Assembly (NCBI GenBank): GCA_019187225.1
Contig: JABAQQ010000027.1
Location: forward strand, 105,390-169,389
Direction: 5' to 3'
DNA length: 64,000 nucleotides
Source of the DNA: Saprospiraceae bacterium
GTDB taxonomy: Bacteria; Bacteroidota; Bacteroidia; Chitinophagales; Saprospiraceae
The position numbers and the translations under genes were made by a program. Each line of letters begins with the position of its first letter. The first letter of the stretch is position 1. Below, piece after piece: positions 54,082 through 62,561 of the stretch. Below the pieces are notes generated by a model. That model was not told the DNA's origin. It was given only the letters and a program-made list of their open reading frames with translations, and made no database searches.

Positions 54082-57000
54082 TATTCTCGAAAGTACGCTC
54101 AATTCGTACCCGGTATTCAAACCCAACCAGGTGCTGACCGATGGTCAGTTAAATGACATCGTTGCCTATCTCGACGGTCAGAATCGTCTGACCCGGGTAT
54201 TGTTGATCGGCACCGGTAATGTGTGTGGGTTTGAACCCGTCTGGGCAAATGATGCTCTGCAAATATCGGCAGGTTTCGGCGTCACATCGGACGGATATCT
54301 GATCCATGACCCCACCGTCCCTCCCCTTCAATTGGATCGCTACCGCCTCCGCGACGTTCCGGTGGAATGGTTCGGATTTGGTGATAACAGTGGCTTGCCA
54401 AATGTCTTTACCAATATTGTCGAATTATACTCCTCTACTACCGATACGGTAGAGGATACGGATGGGACACTCGCACTCACGAAGGACATACTGAATGACA
54501 AAGTACTGATCTTTGTACTGGAACTCGATAACAAAGAGAACGAGGGGCTATGTAATAACGATTGCGACGAGCGAGGCAGCAAACGGCAGTTTACCTTGCA
54601 TAAACTGCTGTTTTTGAAAGAAGATTTGATCAACGCAGGAAATGACGCCTTAGCCATTTTAGCGAAAACCTATAACGTCAACAGGGACGATGACCTGCAG
54701 GATAAGTTTTATCACAAATATTTTATGACGCATCTGGCAATGCCGAGGTTTGGCTATGAACCGGATGCAAACGGGCAAAACTTTTCCGTACGGCTACATA
54801 ACATTCGCACTTATGACACTTTTAAGAGCAAATACGCCGCGATTCTGAAAAAATACGCCGGGGAGTTGTCTGCGGCCCTGTCTGGGGCGCACCGGATATT
54901 TTCACCTGTCCTGACACCGGGTGAAGTGACGACAACAGTTGTTTCTATTCCTACGTCGTTGCTGGATAAAATAAACAACGACACCTACGACATCCTCGAA
55001 ATCCAATATCTCTACGATCACCTCGCCGATCTGACGGATGCTTATACGGAATTTATCGAGGCGGCTTTCGACCTGATCGCCGATTGCAATTTCCACCCCA
55101 AGCATTTTCCGAATCACCTGTTGATCCGTCAATTTGATGGAAACGGCGATCCTGTAACCACTCCCTATTCGATATTCCGTACCCCCTACACGCAACCACC
55201 CGTTTACAACGAAAACCGCAATCGCCTGGAAGAGGTACGCACTCTTTTCAATCGCCTGATGCTTTTGGCTGGCAGTTATACAACACCGAGCGTTGTCGGC
55301 GCTGATGAGATCAGGATAACTCCGGGTAAAAGTTATCGCGCGCCGCTCAGCGAGCGGGCGGTTCCCTATTATTACCCCGCCTATTTAGCCAACGTGTGGA
55401 ACCAACGTCGCAACCGCTTCAACAGGACCGGGCAGGTGTATTCCTATCACCGGCCGGCGCAACCGCCTTACAACGATCCGCTGATCTATGAAATGGAAGG
55501 CAGCGACTTTTTTCGCATCGAAGGTCACATCGGACGCGATTTCTGGACGGTGATGGCCAACCTCGACGACTCAAAAATAAAATACAACCTTCCATTCAAC
55601 GTCATCGCGCTTAACGTGAGCGATGGATTCAATGATGAGATATTTCAATTTGAATGTGAAAATTTTGAATGCGAAAAGGAAGAGCTCAGGAAGCGCTACC
55701 TTGCAGTAGTGCAGACCTTTAATGAAACGGTGATCGCTCAGTTGAGCGATGCCAATAAACTGAAATTGATCAATGACGGGTTTTGGGAAACAGTGAAGCC
55801 GCAACTGGATGATTTTGATTACACAGCTTTCAACGATAAATATGAAATTAATCAAATAAGGACATTCATCATAGGCCCAAATTTCGACGTTAAATTTTTT
55901 GAGGAATTTACAACAGGTTTCCTTCCTCCCGAAGCTAAAATACCTTTCCGGCAAGTCAGCGACTGCTTCAAACAACTGGAGAACAAAATATTAGATACTA
56001 AAAACCGCCACTTGTTCTGGTATTTTGCCCAAACGTACCCGGGTTTGGACCACAAAGGCGGGGTTCCGGTTGGAGGGACGTTTATCCTTGCGTATGTGGA
56101 ACCGGAGGTTATTCCGGATAAAATCAATCAGATCGCCAATATTCAGGGCAACGAGAATATCGCACAGGTGATCCGGCAATCCCGTCTGGTAGTGGCAGAT
56201 TTTTACCTGCCCTATTCCTGTTGTTCCGACTGTCCGCCGATCTGCTATGTCGTAGCGCGGCCCAAACCGGTGTTTGTGGTTACTCCCAACGTCTTCTGCG
56301 AGGGAGACCAAACTGAACAAGAACTTACTGTCGTCGCCCATCCCGGTGGCGGCGCCATTTCGGGCAACGGTTATCATTTCCACGACGGCAAACACTGGTT
56401 CCGGCCTTGGGAAGCAGGTACTCCGGATGCCAATCACCAGGTCAAACTTTACTACTCGGTTGATGGCGCCATGGCGGAAGCCCTGATCACGCTCGTTCCA
56501 CCGGAGAATCCCTCTTTTGTGGTGAAACTTGGCAATCAGGTCATTACAGACTTGGTCATCTGTGAAGGCGAGGGACCACTTACCCTGGAACCGGTGACAG
56601 CCGGCGGGGCGTTTTTTGTTGACGGGATTCAATTAAATGGAAATACATATGATTCCCAATTGGTTGAAGTTGTTCCGGGACAACCGGTACAGGTAATTAT
56701 TAAGCACCGTATTGAAGGCGAATACTGCGGCTCGGAAGAAATAAAAACACTTAGGATAGATCCTAAACCCGATCCCACGTTCTCCTTCGAGGGCAATCCG
56801 ACCCAGGTGTGCCAGGATGCACAGCGGGTCAAGATGAATCCTGCCACGCAGGGCGGCGTTTTCACCGCTTATATATCCAATACTCCCGCACCAGGCGCTA
56901 CCATGCAGGAATTAGGGAAATGGTATTTTATTCCTTCCGCTGTCGCCTTGAATCCCGGACAAAGTGTGGTTGTGAAAGTCAAACACACAGTCACTACCCC

Positions 57001-58441
57001 TGCCGGTTGTACCGATAGCTCGGAACGCACCATCACCGTGATCGCCAAAGCGAATCCAAACTTTACTATCGGCAACGATCTCAAGCAGATTTGCCAGACC
57101 GCAAATCCCGTCCAACTGGCGCCGGTCGCGCCGGGTGGGACGTTCAAAGCTTTCGTGCAGGGGAATCAGGTACCCGGCGCTATAATCGGCAACAGTCAAT
57201 TCAACCCGAAAGCCATTGCATTGCCGGGGAACAACCCGGTCACAGTAAGCATTCAATATGAAGTAAGCGTCAATGGCGCCTGCCCTGCTTCGCATTCCCA
57301 GCCAATCGTAGTGACGCCGCCGCCGGTTGCCGGATTCAACGCGGCGCTTGTCGTCAGCAATAACCCGGATGCCAAGACAGTCCAGGTGCGTGTATCGGGT
57401 ATCACGCCGCAAAATGCCTCGAAGTATACCTGGACTTCCCAGCCCGAACAAAGCGAGCCGGACAATTTCCCCAACAACAGCAATAATTTCGTCATAGAAT
57501 ATTTCCTGAAAGAGGGGTTGTTGCCCATCCAACTCGATCTCGTCGTTGAAAGCGGCGGTTGTGCGAGCGCGAAGGTGTCGAAAACATTGTTGCCGCTCAT
57601 ACAGGCATTTGAATTATTCGGCGTCAATCCAAACGGCGGCGAGTTCCCGTTACTGATCATTGAAGACGGCGCAACTTACGTGCCCGGTCAGTTCGATTCC
57701 CTTCTTTTCAATATCAGGGCAATACCGTTCCCATTTGAAGTGGATCACGTCGTCATAGAACTGAACGACAGCTTGGGCAATACCATTCAACATTCGAGCT
57801 CGACCTCAAAGAATTACCGGCTGGTCGAAGGCACGGATCCACGCATACCGGTGAAAGAGGCCAATTACACCGTCAAGGCGACGCCATTTACCAAAAACGG
57901 CACCGCCGGGACACCCCGCGTCGTCCATTTCTCGATCGCATCCGACGAGGTGCCACGGCAACCGGCGCCACCTGCCGAACCTTCCGAAGAAGCCATCGCC
58001 TTCCTGCGCAAACGCGACAACGCTTACCGCAAGGAGATAGACAACCTGAAATCGGACGAGGCGCTGGCCAAAACCGCCGGCTTCCAACTGGCCGAAGGCT
58101 TCGCCAAATTCCAGGGGCAGGCGGCAGAACTGAACGAACGATACGAAAAAACGGCAAAAGCGCTCCTCGCAGAAGCCGGCAGCGTTAAAAAAGGCAGCAC
58201 CCGCCACGAACAGGTATTGCAACTGCTGACCAGCATCACCCACTATTTCATGGACAAACAAGTGTTCCTGGCGCCGCAAAAGCTGTCAACTGAAACGCTT
58301 AAAACATTGGAAAAACAGCTTCCCGGGATAAAAAAAGCAGGTCTTACCATAACAGAGATCAAAACAGCCTGGCAGGGTGAGGCGCTCAAAAAGCAGTTGC
58401 AGGCCAAATCGGTGGATCAATTTATTAAAGTTTTGAAATAG
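54068..58441 (+). CDS. 1457-aa eCIS-locus protein with Ig-like repeats
   Basis: No named family assigned. The start (PVFKPNQVLTDGQLNDIVAYLDGQNRLTRVLLIGTGNVCGF) resembles uncharacterised proteins found near baseplate genes in Bacteroidota eCIS. Residues 1-720 are a mixed conserved domain. From about 731 to 1084 there are four Ig-like/SprB-like repeats of about 90 residues with CxxxxxxVxLxPxxxGGxF and PGxxVxVxIxY patterns and paired Cys, as in cell-surface adhesins. A PKD-like part and a further beta domain lead to a helical C-terminus (about 1300-1457). No signal peptide. The start at 54068 is chosen over 54044 because it begins MAINNILEST. It probably decorates the particle. Confidence 0.6.
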   Translation: MAINNILESTLNSYPVFKPNQVLTDGQLNDIVAYLDGQNRLTRVLLIGTGNVCGFEPVWANDALQISAGFGVTSDGYLIHDPTVPPLQLDRYRLRDVPVEWFGFGDNSGLPNVFTNIVELYSSTTDTVEDTDGTLALTKDILNDKVLIFVLELDNKENEGLCNNDCDERGSKRQFTLHKLLFLKEDLINAGNDALAILAKTYNVNRDDDLQDKFYHKYFMTHLAMPRFGYEPDANGQNFSVRLHNIRTYDTFKSKYAAILKKYAGELSAALSGAHRIFSPVLTPGEVTTTVVSIPTSLLDKINNDTYDILEIQYLYDHLADLTDAYTEFIEAAFDLIADCNFHPKHFPNHLLIRQFDGNGDPVTTPYSIFRTPYTQPPVYNENRNRLEEVRTLFNRLMLLAGSYTTPSVVGADEIRITPGKSYRAPLSERAVPYYYPAYLANVWNQRRNRFNRTGQVYSYHRPAQPPYNDPLIYEMEGSDFFRIEGHIGRDFWTVMANLDDSKIKYNLPFNVIALNVSDGFNDEIFQFECENFECEKEELRKRYLAVVQTFNETVIAQLSDANKLKLINDGFWETVKPQLDDFDYTAFNDKYEINQIRTFIIGPNFDVKFFEEFTTGFLPPEAKIPFRQVSDCFKQLENKILDTKNRHLFWYFAQTYPGLDHKGGVPVGGTFILAYVEPEVIPDKINQIANIQGNENIAQVIRQSRLVVADFYLPYSCCSDCPPICYVVARPKPVFVVTPNVFCEGDQTEQELTVVAHPGGGAISGNGYHFHDGKHWFRPWEAGTPDANHQVKLYYSVDGAMAEALITLVPPENPSFVVKLGNQVITDLVICEGEGPLTLEPVTAGGAFFVDGIQLNGNTYDSQLVEVVPGQPVQVIIKHRIEGEYCGSEEIKTLRIDPKPDPTFSFEGNPTQVCQDAQRVKMNPATQGGVFTAYISNTPAPGATMQELGKWYFIPSAVALNPGQSVVVKVKHTVTTPAGCTDSSERTITVIAKANPNFTIGNDLKQICQTANPVQLAPVAPGGTFKAFVQGNQVPGAIIGNSQFNPKAIALPGNNPVTVSIQYEVSVNGACPASHSQPIVVTPPPVAGFNAALVVSNNPDAKTVQVRVSGITPQNASKYTWTSQPEQSEPDNFPNNSNNFVIEYFLKEGLLPIQLDLVVESGGCASAKVSKTLLPLIQAFELFGVNPNGGEFPLLIIEDGATYVPGQFDSLLFNIRAIPFPFEVDHVVIELNDSLGNTIQHSSSTSKNYRLVEGTDPRIPVKEANYTVKATPFTKNGTAGTPRVVHFSIASDEVPRQPAPPAEPSEEAIAFLRKRDNAYRKEIDNLKSDEALAKTAGFQLAEGFAKFQGQAAELNERYEKTAKALLAEAGSVKKGSTRHEQVLQLLTSITHYFMDKQVFLAPQKLSTETLKTLEKQLPGIKKAGLTITEIKTAWQGEALKKQLQAKSVDQFIKVLK

Positions 58442-58451
58442 AGATCATTGC

Positions 58452-60257
58452 ATGGCATTGCCGAATCACCATATCATTCTCCGACAGGTATTCGAGCTGG
58501 AATTCCCGGCTGGAGCGGACGGCTTTGCCCTGCAACAGGAGATCACCCGCATCGTATGGGAAAAACTGCTTCCCCAAATGGAAACCCTGTTCGACCGCGT
58601 GGCAGGGCCGGACGAACTGATCCGGATTGACAAACTGGACCTCGACATCGGACACGTCCCGCCGGAAGAATTGGAAGCGGCATTGCTGCGCACCGTGATG
58701 AAACAGATGAAAGAGCAATTGGATATCGCCATCATCAACCGGCGGGCAGGAACGGAGCGTTTGCCTGTCGCAGACAGCTACTTAGAGCATTGGCTGTTTT
58801 TTCTCGAAAAAGGTCATTTGCCTCACCAGGCCGCCAGCGTCCCCGAGCCGGTCTTACAGACCCTCGTGCTCGAAAAATTGGCCACCGAAACGATAGCCGT
58901 CGAGCGGTTCAGCCGATTGCTGCGCAACTCCGCCGCAGCGCGCCTGCGCTTGGTGCGTCAGCACGCCGAGCCGTTTCTGGTGCATTTACTGGAAACCTTG
59001 ACCGCCGCTTCCCAGCAGTCGCTGCCGGATTACCGGCGGGAAACGCTTCGCTGGCTGGAAAGCGCCAGGGCTTCCGGCATAAGGTTGACCTTTAAACAAA
59101 TACCTGCTGCGTCGCCCGCGCAATTCTCCGAATTTTTCTGGTTGTCCGTGTTCGATCTGGCGCTCGGCCCAACCGCCTTCCCACCCACAACGGAAAACTT
59201 GTATGCCGAATGGTTGCGCCGCCTGATCGCATCGGTGGGTCCGGACCAGGCGCGGCTTTCGCTTTTCTGGCAGGAAGTCGCCCGGCTCGAAACAACGCCC
59301 TTCCCATTATTGAAAAAAATGCTGGGCCTTTATCCGGTCCTCCTGAAAAGTGCGGAACAGACATCCCAATACGGCGTGAGCGGGGCCGGTATCAGCAGTG
59401 AGCCAGGGGAGGACTCGAAAACGCCCCCTGCAGGCAAAGAGCTGCAACCTTCCGGAAAACAGCCGGCGGGAGAAACCGGAGACGCGGGCGCTGAAGATCA
59501 GACGGGACAGGGCACGACACAAAATCCGGCTCAGACCGGATCAGATAAATCTCCCCGCATACCGGATGTAACCATTTCCGAATCGCCTTCAGTGGTAGAA
59601 CCCGAAAGGTCGGCGCCTGCTGTTGCCGGACAAGAAGACTCCCCCGCAACAACCGGCGAACTGCAGCAAGCCGGAGCACCGCCGGAAGCGCGAAAGCCTG
59701 ACCGCGCCAGCCCCCCGCAAACAAGCGCTGAATTCGCAGTTGACGCCCGCACCGGCGATTTCTGGTATGTCCGCAATGCCGGCGTGGTCCTGCTGCACCC
59801 CTTTTTGCCGCCTTTTTTCAAAACGCTCGGTTTGGTGGATGCCCACGATTTTGTGGATGAAGCGGCCCGGCACAAAGCCGTCCATTTGTTGCATTTTCTG
59901 GCCACAGGTCAAACGGAAGCGCCCGAATACGAACTGGTGCTGCCCCGGTTTTTGTGCGGAGTTCCTTTTGAGATACCCCTGGAGCGATTTCCCGACATCA
60001 CAGCGGCGGAACAAGCGGAAGGTGAAAAATTGCTCATGGCCGCTATCAACCACTGGAACAAATTAGGCAATACCTCGCCCGGCGGCCTGCGCGAAGGCTT
60101 TTTGCAACGTGACGGCAAACTCGAAAAACGCGAAGCAGGTTGGTACCTCGGCGTGGAACAAAAAACGATAGATATCCTGCTCGATTTTTTACCCTGGAAC
60201 CTGAGTATCATCAAATTGCCCTGGCTGCCCGAGTTGTTGCGGGTGGAGTGGGCGTAA
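58452..60257 (+). CDS. Contractile injection system tape measure protein
   Basis: 601 aa. The start (HHIILRQVFELEFP, LIRIDKLDLDIGHVPPEELE) and the end (FWYVRNAGVVLLHPFLPPFFKTLGLVD, FVDEAARHKAVHLLHFLATGQ, YELVLPRFLCGVPFEIPL, NHWNKLGNTSPGGLREGFLQRDGKL, WYLGVEQKTIDILLDFLPWNLSIIKLPWLPELLRVEW) are diagnostic of the eCIS tape measure family, which sets tube length. Between them, residues about 300-430 are a Pro/Ser/Thr/Glu-rich linker with no fold. Ten bases separate it from the previous stop, and the next gene starts after 19 bases. Confidence 0.93.
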   Translation: MALPNHHIILRQVFELEFPAGADGFALQQEITRIVWEKLLPQMETLFDRVAGPDELIRIDKLDLDIGHVPPEELEAALLRTVMKQMKEQLDIAIINRRAGTERLPVADSYLEHWLFFLEKGHLPHQAASVPEPVLQTLVLEKLATETIAVERFSRLLRNSAAARLRLVRQHAEPFLVHLLETLTAASQQSLPDYRRETLRWLESARASGIRLTFKQIPAASPAQFSEFFWLSVFDLALGPTAFPPTTENLYAEWLRRLIASVGPDQARLSLFWQEVARLETTPFPLLKKMLGLYPVLLKSAEQTSQYGVSGAGISSEPGEDSKTPPAGKELQPSGKQPAGETGDAGAEDQTGQGTTQNPAQTGSDKSPRIPDVTISESPSVVEPERSAPAVAGQEDSPATTGELQQAGAPPEARKPDRASPPQTSAEFAVDARTGDFWYVRNAGVVLLHPFLPPFFKTLGLVDAHDFVDEAARHKAVHLLHFLATGQTEAPEYELVLPRFLCGVPFEIPLERFPDITAAEQAEGEKLLMAAINHWNKLGNTSPGGLREGFLQRDGKLEKREAGWYLGVEQKTIDILLDFLPWNLSIIKLPWLPELLRVEWA

Positions 60258-60276
60258 CATAAGAATTCATCAGTCT

Positions 60277-62496
60277 ATGCAACAACCCCTGGTTTCCTGC
60301 ATCCTGCCGACCTACAACCGCCGGCCATTTCTTGAGAATGCCATCCGGTATTTCCAGCGGCAGGACTATGCGCCCAGGGAACTGATCATCCTCGACGATG
60401 GTACCGACCCCATCGAAGACCTCGTGCCCGCCGCCAAAAATATCCGGTACTGCCGCTTAGAACAAAAAATAACATTGGGCGCCAAACTCAACCTGGCCTG
60501 CTCCTATGCCAAAGGCGATATTATCGCCAACTGGGACGACGACGACTGGTACGCCCCGCGGCGCCTGACTTACCAAATGCAGGCGATGCAACAAAAAGGT
60601 ATTTCGGTATGCGGCATCAACAAACTGCTCTACCTCGATCTGGAGAGCAAACAAACTTATCAATACATCTATCCTGCCCATCACAAAACCTGGTTAAGCG
60701 GGAGCACCTTGTGTTTTACCAAAGAAATTTGGGAAAAGATACGCTTCGCAGATATCAACGTGGGTATGGACGGTCTGTTCGTCTGGGCTGCGCCCCCCGA
60801 TCAACTGAAAGTGCTGGAGGACAACACTTTTTCCGTTCACATGATCCACGGCCATAACGTAAGTCCCAAAAAAATAGACGGCATCTGGTGGCGGCCTCAT
60901 CCGGCGGGCGACCTGCAGCGCATCATGGGCGACGACTGGAAATTTTATTCCAATGGTCATCATAAAGCAAACCTGAAGATCAACGGAGCGGCGACTGCGC
61001 AAAACGGAAGCCGCACCGGCTTGCTGAAAAACGTCCACGCCTGCTTAGTACACGAGGATGTCGAATGTATCCTGGATTTGGTGCGCAATCTTCACTACTG
61101 CGACCCCGACTCCGTTATTTTGCTGTACAACGGCAGTACCAACCCCCATCTGATCCCCCGTGATTTCCCCTGCGCGCAATATGGCGCAGTCGTTCATCCC
61201 AACCCGAAGCCGCAACAACACGGTTATCTTCACCATTTCGCCCTCGATTGCATGTCCTATGCCGTCGAAAACCTTTCTTTCGATACCCTCACCGTAGTGG
61301 ATTCCGACCAATTGGCCGTACGGCCGGGTTATACGCCATTCCTTGCCGCCTGTCTTTCCCAAAAGCCGCGCGCGGGCCTGTTGTCCAGCGCACCCGAACG
61401 GGTGAAATCCGATGACAAAACAAGACTGGTAGCCTTGCAGGCATACAAGGAATTCGACTTGTGGAAGCCTTTCCTTCAACAATTTCCCGACGGTGAAAAT
61501 CAATTTGTGCACTGGACCTTCTGGCCCTCCACCGTTTTTACCCGCGATGCCATTCGCGATCTGCTCCGGCTTTTTAAAGAAAACAAATTGCTGCAGGGGA
61601 TCATGGAGAAAACCAAAATCTGGGCGACGGAGGAAGTGATCTTCCCCACGCTGATCAAACTCCTGGGTTACGATGTAATTTCCAATCCTTGCCGCTGCGA
61701 TTTTGTGCAGTACCGGAAAGCCTTCACGGCCCATGATGCCGACCGGGCCATGCAATTAACCGATGTGTACTGGATGCATCCGGTTCAGCGCCAGATAGAA
61801 CACCCCTTGCGCCGGCACATCCGCACGAGATTGGACGGATACCAAAAAACAACGGATATGAACAACCACCACCCGGCATCGCCGGCTGTCTCTTTTCAAG
61901 CGGAGCCATTGATCCGGCAGATACGACGAATAGAAGGCTGGCTGAGCGACGAAGAAGCCCATTTGATGATAAAAACGGCGATAAAGGCCCTCGGAGAGTT
62001 GCCGCCCCATCACCGGCTGGTGGAAGTCGGCAGTTACCACGGAAAATCAACCGTGCTGTTGGGTTCCGTTGCCAAAACCGTTTCTCCCGGCGCCAGGGTT
62101 TGCGCTATAGACCCGCACAACGGTTTGCTGGGCGCCGCCGATCAGGGTCTTCAGTCGTTCCCGCCTTCCCTGGCAAGTTTCAGGAAAAACATCGCGGAAG
62201 CCGGATTGTCGGACATAACGGACGTCATCACCGACTATTCCTTTCATGTCGCCTGGAGCGACCCCATTTCCCTTTTGTATATTGACGGACTGCACGATTA
62301 TGAAAACGTCATCCGCGATTTCCGGCAATTCGCCGACTGGGTACGGCCGGGTGGTTACGCAATCTTTCACGATTACGCGGATTATTTTCCGGGAGTAAAG
62401 CAGGCCGTTCACGAGATTCTCGAGACTAAAATGTTCCGAAAAACCGCATTAGCAGGAAGTTTGATCGTACTTCAAAAAATAGAAAATTGCAAATAA
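60277..62496 (+). CDS. Three-part glycosyltransferase / methyltransferase fusion in the eCIS operon
   Basis: 739 aa. Residues 1-200: GT-A family 2 fold with VSCILPTYNR, ELIILDDGTD, GDIIANWDDDDWYAP (the DDDD metal site at 87-90). Residues about 250-520: a second domain that resembles a retaining/GT-like fold (FDTLTVVDSDQLAVRPGYTPFLAACLS, HWTFWPSTVFTRDAIRDLL, WATEEVIFPTLIKLLGY), with DSDQ as a possible metal motif. Residues about 560-739: class I SAM methyltransferase (LVEVGSYHGKSTVLLGSVA, CAIDPHNGLLG, LLYIDGLHDYENVIRDF, VRPGGYAIFHDYADYFPGV). Such fusions occur in polysaccharide clusters. Here it lies between tape measure and effector genes, on the same strand with short gaps. It might modify the fibre or be cargo; both are inference. 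Confidence 0.75.
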   Translation: MQQPLVSCILPTYNRRPFLENAIRYFQRQDYAPRELIILDDGTDPIEDLVPAAKNIRYCRLEQKITLGAKLNLACSYAKGDIIANWDDDDWYAPRRLTYQMQAMQQKGISVCGINKLLYLDLESKQTYQYIYPAHHKTWLSGSTLCFTKEIWEKIRFADINVGMDGLFVWAAPPDQLKVLEDNTFSVHMIHGHNVSPKKIDGIWWRPHPAGDLQRIMGDDWKFYSNGHHKANLKINGAATAQNGSRTGLLKNVHACLVHEDVECILDLVRNLHYCDPDSVILLYNGSTNPHLIPRDFPCAQYGAVVHPNPKPQQHGYLHHFALDCMSYAVENLSFDTLTVVDSDQLAVRPGYTPFLAACLSQKPRAGLLSSAPERVKSDDKTRLVALQAYKEFDLWKPFLQQFPDGENQFVHWTFWPSTVFTRDAIRDLLRLFKENKLLQGIMEKTKIWATEEVIFPTLIKLLGYDVISNPCRCDFVQYRKAFTAHDADRAMQLTDVYWMHPVQRQIEHPLRRHIRTRLDGYQKTTDMNNHHPASPAVSFQAEPLIRQIRRIEGWLSDEEAHLMIKTAIKALGELPPHHRLVEVGSYHGKSTVLLGSVAKTVSPGARVCAIDPHNGLLGAADQGLQSFPPSLASFRKNIAEAGLSDITDVITDYSFHVAWSDPISLLYIDGLHDYENVIRDFRQFADWVRPGGYAIFHDYADYFPGVKQAVHEILETKMFRKTALAGSLIVLQKIENCK

Positions 62497-62520
62497 CAGA
62501 GTGTGTGCCCCCAGGCACTC

Positions 62521-62560
62521 AAACACTCAAACACTCAAACACTCAAACACTAAACCACTC
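62521..62560 (+). repeat. Octanucleotide tandem repeat (AAACACTC) before the DUF4157 start codon
   Basis: Three exact copies of AAACACTC (62521-62544) are followed by AAACACTA and AACCACTC, ending two bases before the ATG at 62562. The tract fills the leader between the previous stop and this start. It is the second start-abutting short tandem repeat in the window, after the one at 9075-9136. Confidence 0.88.
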
Positions 62561-62561
62561 G

